Assembly (NCBI RefSeq): GCF_003967515.1
Contig: NZ_BIFQ01000002.1
Span: forward strand, 868,001 to 932,000
Origin: Dictyobacter aurantiacus
GTDB taxonomy: Bacteria; Chloroflexota; Ktedonobacteria; Ktedonobacterales; Ktedonobacteraceae
Direction of reading: 5' to 3'
Length of the DNA stretch: 64,000 nt
The notes under the pieces are model-generated. The model did no database searches and was not told the origin of the DNA. It saw nothing but the letters and a program-made list of their open reading frames with translations. Numbering within the stretch: the stretch's first letter is position 1; the number at the start of each line of letters is the position of its first letter. Positions 18,018-26,639 of this stretch are shown here, piece by piece. Both the position numbers and the translations under genes were made by a program.

Positions 18018-19424
18018 TCAGAGCATGATGATCTGGACGCGAGGCTGGGGCCGGGGCCGGCCAGCTACCTCCTCCCAGCGCGCAGGGATCCGTTGCCACA
18101 ACCGACTCAAGGCCAGGCGCAGCCGTGCAAACGGCTGGTGTGCTTGCCGGGCATGACGGCCTGTGCGATGACAGTAGTGCCGCAACAGCCAGCGGCGTAA
18201 GAGTTCGTAAAACGGCGCCAGCAGGCTCAGCAGAAAGGCGTAGGCCAGCGCCGCCAACAGCAGCAGTTTTTCTCGCGGCTCCCACTCCCAGAGCCGCGGG
18301 CTTTGGAAGCCCAATTCGCTCTTGTTTTCTTTCCAGGTCAGTTCGATCTGCCAGCGACGCGCATAGGCAAACATGATCCGCCAGGCATCTTCCGCGGTGG
18401 TGATGGACTCGGCGGTGAGCAGATACCAGGGCAAGCCACCTTTGCGCCGAGCTACGACCAACCACAAGGGCTGCTCAGGATGGTCGGGGTGCGTCACCGG
18501 AAAGGCAAGAATGCTGCCCATGACCCACTGGTGACGACGGCAATCCCACACCCAGCGTTCTTGCCATCCTCGTTTGCCGCGGGTGATTTTCCAGGCTGCA
18601 CGTCGCTGACCCTGGGCATCCACGAGCTGATAGTCTTTGTTCCAGCGCAGCACAAAGCGCAACGAGAACGCCAGCAACAGACCCAGCCAGAAACTGCTGG
18701 CGAAGCCTTGATCAAAGACATGCATCACCTCGCGTCCCCAGAGCAGAACGCCTTGCAGCAACAGTTTGGCTTGCTCATCGCGTTTGAAGGAGGCGCGCGC
18801 CCCACGGCTGGTCCACCACCGCATGCTGGCTAGTTCAGGCGGGTCGTCTTGCTGCTCGCTACCGACCAGGACCACGGCCAGCCAATGGAGGCCCGGCACA
18901 AAAATGGGGCCACGCGGTGGGGTGTAGTAGCCCTTTTTGATATGGGTGAGTCGCGCCGCTTTACTTGAGCGCACCGGGGCAAGATCATCGGAGGCGATAC
19001 TTTCTGGTTTCTCCCAGGCGCTCTCATCCCACAGCGCCAGCACATCCCTTCCCATCTGTTTCCACCTTGTGAGGCGCTGGCTGGCTCGATGCCACAGATA
19101 CGAGCGGATCAGCTCAGCGGACCATTTGCGACAATGCAGCAGCCGAGACAGGCGCTTGGTGCCTGCCGGGGCTTTGTCAGGCGTTTCGAGATAGCCGCCC
19201 ATTTCCGAGAGGAGCAAGCCATTGACGCGATCACGAAAGGTCAAGATCACTGCGACCGTGTGCAACATCGTGCGCACCAGTCGTTTGTCCATGCGGGTAT
19301 CAGCTTCCATGAGCAACGGAGCTAGAAACCGAGCGAGAGCGGTGTACAATCCCTGAGCCATCTCGGCAGGGGGATATGGTGGAACTTGTGGCTCCTCAAG
19401 CCGTGTGAGATACTGGGATGACAT
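18018..19424 (-). CDS. IS4-family DDE transposase
   Basis: The 468-residue protein has the three acidic sites of a DDE transposase: D in VLALWDESAWEKPES, D in HVFDQGFAS, and E in the YREK motif YARRWQIELTWKENK, which fits Y-x2-R-x3-E-x6-K exactly. The frame is uninterrupted, so it looks functional. I start at ATG 19424 because AGGAGG lies 8 bases upstream; a GTG at 19433 is in frame. The C-terminal region is Arg-rich. It leaves about 360 bases of non-coding sequence at the left end. Confidence 0.88.
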   Translation of the reverse strand: MSSQYLTRLEEPQVPPYPPAEMAQGLYTALARFLAPLLMEADTRMDKRLVRTMLHTVAVILTFRDRVNGLLLSEMGGYLETPDKAPAGTKRLSRLLHCRKWSAELIRSYLWHRASQRLTRWKQMGRDVLALWDESAWEKPESIASDDLAPVRSSKAARLTHIKKGYYTPPRGPIFVPGLHWLAVVLVGSEQQDDPPELASMRWWTSRGARASFKRDEQAKLLLQGVLLWGREVMHVFDQGFASSFWLGLLLAFSLRFVLRWNKDYQLVDAQGQRRAAWKITRGKRGWQERWVWDCRRHQWVMGSILAFPVTHPDHPEQPLWLVVARRKGGLPWYLLTAESITTAEDAWRIMFAYARRWQIELTWKENKSELGFQSPRLWEWEPREKLLLLAALAYAFLLSLLAPFYELLRRWLLRHYCHRTGRHARQAHQPFARLRLALSRLWQRIPARWEEVAGRPRPQPRVQIIML

Positions 19425-19607
19425 GAACAACACCTCCTGGATTGACTGAATGATGGTTGGTTGCTTTCTTCAGTCTCGCTCAGGAGGTGTCTTTTTACAA
19501 GCCCGACCTTAAAATTCGGGATGTCTCATGTTAAAAAAACCATCTGAGCGCCGTAGGCGCGTAGACTCAGGGGCCGAAGGCGCGAATCTCCCACAATTCA
19601 AACGCAA

Positions 19608-19662
19608 GTTAAAAAAGGAGAATAAAAACGCTCCCTATGCGTTTTTATTCTCCTTTTTTAAC
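19608..19662. terminator. Strong bidirectional terminator, 24-bp arms
   Basis: The arms 19608-19631 and 19639-19662 are exact reverse complements around a 7-base loop. Each arm holds an A6/T6 run next to GGAG/CTCC, so either direction has a T-run. It directly ends the AraC-family gene, whose stop TAA lies inside the right arm. Confidence 0.88.
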
Positions 19663-20467
19663 TCCCCAACAATCCTTTGCGGTAGGCGGCGGGGGAGACG
19701 CCGGTGTGGCGGGCGAAGATGCGGGAAAAATAATGCCGGCTCCCAAAGCCCTGGTGAGCCGCGATCTGCTCGATGCTATCATCGGTTAGCAGGAGCTGCT
19801 GCTCCGCCCGCTTGATGCGCTGCAACTGAATATAGGCATTTGGTGTCTGACCCACGCATTCGCGAAAGCGGCGACTGAAATAATCCACATTCATGTGGCA
19901 GAGCGAGGCCAGGTCTTTGCACAATAGCGGCTCAGATAGGTGCGCATCAACGTATTCAATGGCGGGCCGCACCGGCTCCAGGGCGCTGGTCAGCTGGAAA
20001 TAGCGCCGCAAGGTCGCCGGCTCTATCTGCTGCAGATATTGCGTCAGCCCGGTATAGAGGATCGCCTTCAAACGGAACTCCAGCACCAATTCTTCCGGCT
20101 GCCCCGTCCTCATCTCCTCGATACAGCTATGTACCATCTGCTTTAACGGCAGAGAAGCGGGCAGGCAGATCGGGGTGGCAAAAATTTCACGATAGATGAT
20201 CGGCGAGAGGCCCAGCACGTCGAAGTGGACAAAGAAATGCCTGAGCGTATGGGCCAGCTGGGTGCTAAAGCGCACCTCCGCCGGTATCACATACAACTGC
20301 TCACCCAACAGAGGATAGGGCGTCCCCTGAAAATCGAGCTGCGCACCATCGCGATCATTCATGTAAAAGCGCCAGAAGTGGCTCTGCACACGTGGCAACC
20401 GCCATCGGGCCGGTTTCAACATCAACACCTGGTAATTAAGTAAACGAATATGAATCGTATCAGCCAT
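19658..20467 (-). CDS. AraC-family transcription regulator
   Basis: The 269-residue protein has an N-terminal cupin-like sensor region (FWRFYMNDRDGAQLDF, ALTHTLRHFFVHFDV) and a C-terminal double helix-turn-helix of the AraC type: EPLLCKDLASLCHMNVDYFSRRFRE then RAEQQLLLTDDSIEQIAAHQGFGSRHYFSRIF. It is probably a sugar- or metabolite-sensing activator. The start is ATG 20467. It is divergent from the 20698 gene pair, with a 230-bp shared control region, which suggests regulation of that pair. Confidence 0.88.
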   Translation of the reverse strand: MADTIHIRLLNYQVLMLKPARWRLPRVQSHFWRFYMNDRDGAQLDFQGTPYPLLGEQLYVIPAEVRFSTQLAHTLRHFFVHFDVLGLSPIIYREIFATPICLPASLPLKQMVHSCIEEMRTGQPEELVLEFRLKAILYTGLTQYLQQIEPATLRRYFQLTSALEPVRPAIEYVDAHLSEPLLCKDLASLCHMNVDYFSRRFRECVGQTPNAYIQLQRIKRAEQQLLLTDDSIEQIAAHQGFGSRHYFSRIFARHTGVSPAAYRKGLLGS

Positions 20468-20697
20468 CTCGCGATCTACGCCCCCTCCTGAATAATTGAT
20501 AGGTATCATTAAAAGTATACAGGCAAATAGGGGGTCAAGCGGGCCGAAAACACAGAAAGTCGGGATGAGACACAAAAAGTTCGGATCTCAGGATAGGATT
20601 TCGCGGCAGGAACAGGTATCTTAAAAGCAGATGAAGCCGCGCGGTATTTGATACAGATTAGCAGAGTAAAAGTCAATATGATGAGGAGATCTCGAAG

Positions 20698-20988
20698 ATG
20701 AGTGAGTTGCGACAACAGATACTCATACTCCATCTGGCATCGTCCGACCTGGCATCCAGGACCGTTGCCTGGGCGCTCTATGACGGAGCCAGCGCGGAAG
20801 ACGCGCTACCCATGCAATCCGGTGATGAGAAGGAGCCGCCCTATAACTCGGTCGTGGCCGCGATGCGCGCGGGCTGGAACGTAATCCAGCTAGCCACGCT
20901 ACCACAGATCATCCCCGACCATGAACATGAAAGCAGCTATCTCCCGTACGAATACGTTCTGGAACGAAAGGTGGCCATCAATGGGTAA
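20698..20988 (+). CDS. Small unknown protein preceding the dioxygenase
   Basis: A 96-residue protein that I do not recognise. It has a good ribosome site (GAGGAG, 9-10 bases before the ATG) and a start that fits divergent transcription from the AraC gene. The sequence has Val/Ala-rich helices and the stretch PPYNSVVAAMRAGWNVIQLA, reminiscent of a small sensor or binding fold. It overlaps the start of the dioxygenase gene by 8 bases, so the two are likely translationally coupled and may act together. Confidence 0.7.
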   Translation: MSELRQQILILHLASSDLASRTVAWALYDGASAEDALPMQSGDEKEPPYNSVVAAMRAGWNVIQLATLPQIIPDHEHESSYLPYEYVLERKVAING

Positions 20989-21775
20989 CGTAGAACGACA
21001 TCATCTACTGACAGCGGAACAAATGGCCCGCTTTGTAACCGACGGCTTTCTCATCGTTGAGAATATCGTTCCCCAGGATCTGAACGCGGCAGTCCTGGAA
21101 GCCGAGCGAAGCTGGGATGGGCCAGGGTATAATTTCTGGCATCAGACCGAGGTGCTGCGCCAGGTCTTTGAGGAGCCGCAGGTCAAGGGAGCCATCCAGA
21201 GCTTTGTAGGCGTCAACCCGGTCTATGACCATTCATTCCTGCATATCGTGAAGGCGCACCACCTCAAGGCCCAGGGGTGGCACGCGGACTCAATCATCGA
21301 TGTGCGCCCATACGCGTTTGATGTGCAGGCCTTCTACTTCGCCCACGACGCGCCCGCCGAGATGGGGCCCACACTGGTCCTGCCGGGCTCGCACCTGCGC
21401 AAAACCAACACGGCCAGCATCGATCGCTACAAAAACATCATCGGGCAGCGCCAGCTCGAAGCGAAGGGCGGCACCATCGTCTTTATGCACCATGGCATCT
21501 GGCACTGCGCGCAGCCCAACCACACCGACCAGACCCGTTATGTCTTCAAGCTACGCCTACGGCCAGGACAGGTGCAGCGTGGACTGTTCAACACCGACAA
21601 CTATACCAGTCCCGATGTAGAGCAGATCATCAGAAAAGGCTCCCAGGCATGGCAGGGCAACGAGGCGCGGCTCGAACATATGCAGCGCGCCAAACTCTGG
21701 CGCTACGTCACCGGGGACGACAACATCGACGTCTCCTTCGAAAACGCCCTGACGCGCATGTCGATCCACGCCTAA
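20981..21775 (+). CDS. Phytanoyl-CoA dioxygenase (PhyH) family protein
   Basis: A 264-residue non-heme Fe(II)/2-oxoglutarate oxygenase. The iron ligands are visible as HAD in GWHADSIIDV and the distal His in IWHCAQPNHTDQTRYV; an Arg after it could bind 2-oxoglutarate. It should hydroxylate a small organic substrate in the cytosol, but the substrate is unknown. The start at 20981 sits inside the preceding gene's last codons; an in-frame ATG at 20921 is less likely. A terminator follows. Confidence 0.85.
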   Translation: MGNVERHHLLTAEQMARFVTDGFLIVENIVPQDLNAAVLEAERSWDGPGYNFWHQTEVLRQVFEEPQVKGAIQSFVGVNPVYDHSFLHIVKAHHLKAQGWHADSIIDVRPYAFDVQAFYFAHDAPAEMGPTLVLPGSHLRKTNTASIDRYKNIIGQRQLEAKGGTIVFMHHGIWHCAQPNHTDQTRYVFKLRLRPGQVQRGLFNTDNYTSPDVEQIIRKGSQAWQGNEARLEHMQRAKLWRYVTGDDNIDVSFENALTRMSIHA

Positions 21776-21791
21776 CCATAGCATCCAACGC

Positions 21792-21838
21792 AAAAAGGAT
21801 CGGCGGGTGCTGTGGCTCCTGCCGGTCCTTTTTTTATC
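21792..21838 (+). terminator. Terminator after the PhyH gene
   Basis: AAAAAGGATCGGCGGG pairs with CCTGCCGGTCCTTTTT (one bulge) around a short loop and is followed by a T7 run. It sits 16 bases past the stop. Confidence 0.85.
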
Positions 21839-21862
21839 AACTCTATATCTATCAACGCGGAG

Positions 21863-22804
21863 TTACAAGCCCAGATTCCACTTGGCTTCACCGGGATTGT
21901 CGGCAAACATGTTAAACGTGGGATCCCAGCTGAGGACCAGGTGATGATCATTGGTTGGTAACTCAAAAATCAGGTTGCCCTCCACAGATTTGCCAGCGGC
22001 GAGATCGCCAAAGCTCAACTGGTTATCGTAATCCGTTGGCACGATATATGAGTGGGTCAGCGACCGGCCATCCGAGGTCAATACCTTGAAGTCAAGGGGA
22101 TTATAGTGCTGCTTCGCATTGGTGTTATTGACAATTTTGACATGCAGCTGCACGAACTGGTTGCCAGCCTTGGGCTGCGCATAATCGTCGCCCGGAATGA
22201 TACGCACCTGCGACATCGTGCAATTCACGCCCTGTAAAGTAAGCGTCTTGCCGGAATCCCCACCACTTACAGAAGTAGAACCGCCATTATTGGAATCCGT
22301 GGTGGTAGGCGTGGCATCCGTAGTCGTCGTTGGCGTAGAGGCCGTGGAGGTCGTGGTAGCCGTCGATTGAGCGATATGGCTGATCGTATTCGAGAAGATC
22401 GCGCAGGATGCGATCAGAGCTACCAGCAGGACACCAACGATACCCAGGGTAACCCACAGCCAGGTGCGATTCTTCTTGGGAGCGGGCGAATAACCGGGAT
22501 ACTGCGGCGCACCTGGAGGAGGCGCGAAATTACCCGGTGCGGGATACCCTCCCTGATTTGGCTGTGCATTCGGCGTGGGATAGGGTGACTGGGGAGCATA
22601 CGGTGACTGCTGTAAATAATCAGGTGCGCTATTCCCCGCCGTCGAAGGAGTCGGATAAGACGGCGAAGAATATCCCTGATTTCCCTGATATGGCGGTGAG
22701 GCCAACTGAGTGGGATCATATGGGGGTGGCGCAGCTTGCGTTGGATCATATGGATACTGAGTATAGTTATTCTGCTGCTGCGGCTGCTCGGGATTCTGGT
22801 TCAT
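21863..22804 (-). CDS. DUF4352 membrane-anchored protein
   Basis: A 313-residue protein with three parts: a Pro/Gln/Tyr-rich N-terminus (about 1-105), one membrane helix (TWLWVTLGIVGVLLVALIAS), a Thr/Ser-rich linker, and a C-terminal DUF4352 domain with a conserved G..F..L.V.I.N.T pattern (AGNQFVQLHVKIVNNTNA). DUF4352 domains are beta-sandwich modules outside the cell and are often linked to lipoproteins or regulation. The topology is probably N-in, C-out. The start is ATG 22804, just after GAGAGGATTA on the reverse strand. Confidence 0.8.
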   Translation of the reverse strand: MNQNPEQPQQQNNYTQYPYDPTQAAPPPYDPTQLASPPYQGNQGYSSPSYPTPSTAGNSAPDYLQQSPYAPQSPYPTPNAQPNQGGYPAPGNFAPPPGAPQYPGYSPAPKKNRTWLWVTLGIVGVLLVALIASCAIFSNTISHIAQSTATTTSTASTPTTTTDATPTTTDSNNGGSTSVSGGDSGKTLTLQGVNCTMSQVRIIPGDDYAQPKAGNQFVQLHVKIVNNTNAKQHYNPLDFKVLTSDGRSLTHSYIVPTDYDNQLSFGDLAAGKSVEGNLIFELPTNDHHLVLSWDPTFNMFADNPGEAKWNLGL

Positions 22805-23060
22805 AAGAAGGTTATAATCCTCTCCAATAATAACAAAGCAACATGACCATTGAATGGCGCAACTATACATTGCCATGTTTCAATCAAATCGTAGTATAAC
22901 TGAATGTAGCAATGAATACAAGCACATTACGAGTCATAGTACACATAGTCATTGCATCTTATTACAATAGACTAAACGTTGTTAACGCTAATAATTCTCA
23001 CCTTTCTATTCCTGATGAGATGGGATAAAATGGTAGCCATTACATAGTGAGGTGAATGTT

Positions 23061-24362
23061 TTGGTATCTACTGAGACCTGGTGGGCAACCCTTTTTTCTA
23101 CACTCTCGACCCTGGAGGACATCGATGTCGACTATACACTGGTGGAATCTTCAGCCCTGTTCGCGCAGGGAGTTGTAGCGGGAACTGAGTCGGAACAGGC
23201 GCTAAACGAGGCCCCCGACCACCTGGAGCTTTCGATTCAATGGGACCTGGCGCAGCGGGTCGCCGACACATTCGGAGTGCGCGAGACGCCAGGACGGCAC
23301 CACAGCAATGAACGTCTCGATCTTTCCTATCAGGGACTCAAGCTCACATTCTATATTTATTTCAATACGGTAGTGGTAACCGATCCAGATCGCCTGCGGA
23401 TAGAACACATGGGCAGAGCAGTCTGGGTTAAAGCGCTGGATTATTATCTGCACGCCTATCCGCGGGAACATGCGGTGACCCGCGCCGTACAGAGCTATTT
23501 TCAGCGGCTGCAGCAGCACAACAGCGAGCTCAATCAGCGAGCATGGAATCAGGCGGCTTACGGTGCCTGGGTGCAGCGCCATGGAGAACCCGCGACGCAC
23601 GCGGCACGCATCCAACAAGATCCACGGGCGCGGCTGGCCTCGCTTAACAAATATCTACCGCCCGTCGAAGGCGCGAAAGTCATGAATCTACTCGGGTCGC
23701 ATGGCAGCAAAGCGATCGCGCTGGCCCTGCTGGGAGCGCGGGTCACTATCGTTGACATATCGCAGGAAAACGCGCACTACGCGCGTGAAGTCGCCGCCGC
23801 CGTGGGGGTCCCGCTACGCTACCTCGTCACAGACGTCCTCCAGCTATCTCCCCAGGAACTGGATGGCAGCTATGACCTCGTCTTTATGGAGATGGGTATC
23901 CTGCACTACTTTGTAGACCTCGCGCCCCTGGCTCGCATCGTGCGGCAGCTCCTGCGTCCCGGCGGTCTGCTGATCCTGCAGGACTTCCATCCCGTCTCGA
24001 CCAAGCTGATCAGCTCAAAAGGCAAGAAGCACCGGGTGAGCGGCAACTATTTCGATAAGAGCCTGCACGTCACCGACGTAGCCTTCAGCAAACACCTGGC
24101 CGAAAAAGACGCAACGACCGAAACCGGACGCGTCTACCAGCGCTACTGGAATTTAGGAGAGATCGTCACCGCCTTCGCGACCAGCGGCCTGGTCATTCAG
24201 CGCCTCGACGAAGAACCCAACACCAAAATCGACGACATCGGCATCCCCAAAACCTTCACCCTCACCGCCATACGTTCGGGCCTCGCATCCGATTTCCTCT
24301 TCACGCACGAAAATGATCGAAAAATCACGAACGCGCAAACAGATCCGGCCGCCGATGCGTAA
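23061..24362 (+). CDS. SAM-dependent class I methyltransferase
   Basis: A protein of about 430 residues. The SAM-binding block is VMNLLGSHGSKAIALALLGARVTIVDIS, followed by YDLVFMEMGILHYFVDLAPL and LLRPGGLLILQDFHP, typical of class I methyltransferases. The N-terminal 190 residues precede it and have no family I know. The start is probably TTG 23061, with GAGG 9 bases upstream; GTG 23052 is in frame. Its last 30 codons run through a 3'-end repeat (24271-24315) and overlap the converging amidohydrolase gene by 38 bases, so the repeat has been read as protein. Confidence 0.75.
   Translation: MVSTETWWATLFSTLSTLEDIDVDYTLVESSALFAQGVVAGTESEQALNEAPDHLELSIQWDLAQRVADTFGVRETPGRHHSNERLDLSYQGLKLTFYIYFNTVVVTDPDRLRIEHMGRAVWVKALDYYLHAYPREHAVTRAVQSYFQRLQQHNSELNQRAWNQAAYGAWVQRHGEPATHAARIQQDPRARLASLNKYLPPVEGAKVMNLLGSHGSKAIALALLGARVTIVDISQENAHYAREVAAAVGVPLRYLVTDVLQLSPQELDGSYDLVFMEMGILHYFVDLAPLARIVRQLLRPGGLLILQDFHPVSTKLISSKGKKHRVSGNYFDKSLHVTDVAFSKHLAEKDATTETGRVYQRYWNLGEIVTAFATSGLVIQRLDEEPNTKIDDIGIPKTFTLTAIRSGLASDFLFTHENDRKITNAQTDPAADA
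24271..24315 (+). repeat. 3'-end repeat inside the methyltransferase coding end
   Basis: CGTTCGGGCCTCGCATCCGATTTCCTCTTCACGCACGAAAATG is the same family as the nadK tail repeat (here quoted in two shorter parts: CGTTCGGGCCTCGCATCCG then CTCTTCACGCACGAAAATG). It is read in frame as SGLASDFLFTHEND. The stem pairing is weaker (GGGCC/ATCC) than elsewhere. Confidence 0.7.
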
Positions 24363-25140
24363 GCGCGGGCAACGTCTGACGAGCGATATCCAGGCGCCGT
24401 GGATCAAGATCGGCATAGAGCATGCATTCGTCCTCGGTGCCTTCCGCCAGCACCACGCCAAGAGGATCGATTAGCAGGGAGCGGCCCAGGTAGTTATGTC
24501 CAACCTGGTCGCAGGCGAACATATAGGCGGTATTTTCGATGGCCCGCGCCTTTACCAGGTGCTGCCAGTGCATCTCCTTCAAGGTGCCCACCACCCAGGC
24601 CGAGGGCATCACAAAAAAGTCCACCCCCTGCTCGGCCTGGTAGCGCGCGATCTCGGGGAAGCGCAGCTCATAGCACACAAACAGTCCCATACGTCCGAAT
24701 GGTGTTTCCAGCGGCGTAAAGAGCTGCTCACCGGCCGCGAACACCTCCGACTCGCGAAAGCCAAACGCATCGTAGAGATGCGTCTTGCGATAAAAAGCGA
24801 GCAGGCTACCAGAACTATCAATAACGACAGTGGTATTATAGGTGCGATTGGCGACCCTGTGCGCCGTTTCCAGCATCCCACTGACCACCCAGATGTTTGC
24901 CTGCGCGGCCGCCTGGCGCAGACCAGAGACATAGGAACCATCCAACGGCTGCGAGACGCCGCGCGCATAGACGGCATTGAAATTCTCTTTCGCCAGCAGG
25001 GCCATAAATATTTCTGGCAAAATGATCAGCTGCGCACCAGCATCAGCTGCCTGCCTGATGGCCACGCTGGCCCGGGCCAGATTCTGCTCGGGATCAGCCT
25101 GTGAAGCCAGCTGCGCAACGGCGATACGGGTAATCATCAT
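24325..25140 (-). CDS. Carbon-nitrogen hydrolase (nitrilase superfamily)
   Basis: The 271-residue protein has the Glu-Lys-Cys triad of the family: E in IILPEIFMA, K in YRKTHLYD and C in LFVCYELRFPE. The best fit is an omega-amidase/deaminated-glutathione or carbamoyl-type amidase branch (SGMLETAHRVANRTYNTTVV). It acts on small amides in the cytosol; the substrate is unassigned. The start is ATG 25140 after GAGGAG. Its 3' end overlaps the methyltransferase gene on the other strand by 38 bases. Confidence 0.85.
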   Translation of the reverse strand: MMITRIAVAQLASQADPEQNLARASVAIRQAADAGAQLIILPEIFMALLAKENFNAVYARGVSQPLDGSYVSGLRQAAAQANIWVVSGMLETAHRVANRTYNTTVVIDSSGSLLAFYRKTHLYDAFGFRESEVFAAGEQLFTPLETPFGRMGLFVCYELRFPEIARYQAEQGVDFFVMPSAWVVGTLKEMHWQHLVKARAIENTAYMFACDQVGHNYLGRSLLIDPLGVVLAEGTEDECMLYADLDPRRLDIARQTLPALTHRRPDLFARS

Positions 25141-25198
25141 CAACTCCTCATGCGGGCCGTCCCATAAAAACTGGCCGGCCCGCGCGTCGCTTGAATTA

Positions 25199-26212
25199 CT
25201 ACAAACGGGTCCAGTCAAAGATGACGCCCATCGCGGTCGCTCGTTCCTCGCGTAACATGCGATACGCCTCAACGGCATCGGTGGGAGCGTAGCGATGGGT
25301 CACTAAATCATTGACACGCATATCACCACGTTCGACATAGTCAAAAAATAACTCACCCATGCGCAGATGCGACCAGTAGGCATGATCGGTCGAAGTGGAA
25401 GGAGGATTGTTATCGTGAGCGCCCACGATGGTCAGCCCCTTCCTGATCACATCACCGGTAAGTTGCTGAGCCGCCGGCGTGCCGGTATCGCCCAGCAACA
25501 CCACTCGACCCAGGGGACGCGCCAGGCCCAGGGCCAGCGGAAATACAGGCGCCGCGCCCGTAACATCGTAGACCACGTTGACGCCCTGTCCCTCAGTCAG
25601 TCCCAGCACATGCTCACGCGCCTCGTCCGCCCCCATCTTCAAAATAGTGGTCGCGCCGTGGCTACGAGCCATCTCCAGCCGCATCTCGGCCACGTCGATG
25701 GCGAGCACCTGCTGCGCACCCAGCAGCCGCGTATACTGCACAACCAGTTGTCCCAACAGACCCAGACCAATCACCGCCACCGTGTCACCTAATTGATGCT
25801 GCGCCCGGCGCACACCATTCTGCACAATCGTCGCCAGGTGAAACCAGGTAGCATCCTCGTCGGACACGGCATCGGGAATACGATACACCGGTTCGCGCGC
25901 TGGCACCACCTTATACTGGCTATGGCTCTGTCTGATAGCGACGCGATCACCCTCACGCACCCGCCGCACATCCCTGCCCACCGCGGCCACCCGCCCCACC
26001 AGACTATAACCGGTATGAAATGGATACTTCACCCACTGATCCCAGTGCGTACCGGGATCGAACAGCCGTCCCAGACAGATACCCTCAGTCCCCGTACTGA
26101 TCAAAGACTTTGTAGCCTGCAGCAAAAATTCATCCGGCCCCAACTCAGGCACATCTTCATCATACACCTCAACCTGATTTTTTCCCGTGAAGACAATGTT
26201 CTGTGATTGCAC
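25199..26212 (-). CDS. Medium-chain alcohol dehydrogenase-like oxidoreductase
   Basis: A 337-residue MDR protein. TGYSLVGRVAAVGRDVRRVREGDRVA is the GroES-like catalytic fold and VAVIGLGLLGQLVVQYTRLLGA is the NAD(P) site. The STGTEG stretch resembles the SDH/bacteriochlorophyllide-dehydrogenase branch, and the usual structural zinc Cys cluster is not apparent. It starts at GTG 26212 with AGGAG 7 bases upstream, which decides the start. The gene lies 59 bases upstream of the amidohydrolase, in the same direction, so they may form an operon. Confidence 0.8.
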   Translation of the reverse strand: MQSQNIVFTGKNQVEVYDEDVPELGPDEFLLQATKSLISTGTEGICLGRLFDPGTHWDQWVKYPFHTGYSLVGRVAAVGRDVRRVREGDRVAIRQSHSQYKVVPAREPVYRIPDAVSDEDATWFHLATIVQNGVRRAQHQLGDTVAVIGLGLLGQLVVQYTRLLGAQQVLAIDVAEMRLEMARSHGATTILKMGADEAREHVLGLTEGQGVNVVYDVTGAAPVFPLALGLARPLGRVVLLGDTGTPAAQQLTGDVIRKGLTIVGAHDNNPPSTSTDHAYWSHLRMGELFFDYVERGDMRVNDLVTHRYAPTDAVEAYRMLREERATAMGVIFDWTRL

Positions 26213-26318
26213 GCGACAGCTCCTGACTAGCTCTATATGACAACGTTTTAGCCTTAGTATTTATCAATATAACATACCTATATTCTTATTCACGCAATTT
26301 TCTTCTTTTCAGAAGTGC

Positions 26319-26376
26319 GTTTTAGTTTTGTTGCAACAGATGAGCGAATACTCATCTGTTGCAACAAAACTAAAAC
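26319..26376. repeat. Perfect hairpin, 26-bp arms, 6-base loop
   Basis: Arms 26319-26344 and 26351-26376 are exact reverse complements (GTTTTAGTTTTGTTGCAACA and mate). It lies upstream of the dehydrogenase start. T- and A-runs on both sides could give two-way termination. Confidence 0.75.
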
Positions 26377-26546
26377 AAGAGGATGGGGACGCCTGCGTTC
26401 CCCACCCCTCGGGAATATTTATGAATATTTGCAATGTTTGGAGCAATCCAAAAATAAATACAACGTTGTATCGAAATTTTTAAATAATTATGTTACAATT
26501 AGCTCGACAGACGAAAGCGCTCCTGATGGATATAAACATAAAGAAA

Positions 26547-26639
26547 TGTTTACCTGTGGATAACTCCGCTCGGGAGCGGCGGTAAACACTCATGAATGCT
26601 GGGTGGCTTCTCTTTATCCCTGAGTGTGTAAAGAGAAGC
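26547..26639 (+). ncRNA. Candidate structured RNA upstream of the sugar importer
   Basis: TGTTTACC (26547-26554) pairs with GGTAAACA (26581-26588) around an inner CCGCT-CGGG-AGCGG hairpin (26566-26579). A second 11-bp stem, GCTTCTCTTTA/TAAAGAGAAGC (26606-26616 with 26629-26639), follows with a 12-base loop. Part of that loop, TGAGTGT (26621-26627), can pair with ACACTCA (26586-26592), a possible pseudoknot or alternative fold. I cannot assign it to a known riboswitch class. It lies about 370 bases before the binding-protein gene, so a leader role is possible but unproven. Confidence 0.4.

Larger units (their letters stand above)
17660..19530 (-). mobile_element. IS4-family insertion sequence, 1871 bp
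   Basis: The ends carry inverted repeats CATGAGACATCCCAAATTTTA (17660) and its near match TAAAATTCGGGATGTCTCATG (to 19530), with one mismatch over about 20 bases. TTAA lies on both flanks (17656-17659 and 19531-19534) and could be a 4-bp duplication, although the A/T runs make this uncertain. It carries one transposase with the YREK signature. A 14-bp hairpin in the left non-coding part (GCGAGCAGTTCTCC at 17701, mate ending 17737) probably terminates the transposase transcript. Confidence 0.85.

Noticed and set aside
17656-18465. 269-residue minus-strand frame at the left end of the IS4 element
   Set aside because: Most of it overlaps the transposase C-terminus in another frame, and the residues are dominated by Ala/Arg/Cys bias without a family motif. 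The left part reads through the terminal repeat.
17652-19537. Longer IS4 inverted repeats or a 10-12 bp target duplication
   Set aside because: A/T runs at both flanks extend the apparent match. No direct repeat of that length was found beyond TTAA, so the duplication remains uncertain.
26315-26563. 82-residue frame upstream of the importer
   Set aside because: It runs through a perfect hairpin and then the structured region; composition is non-coding.
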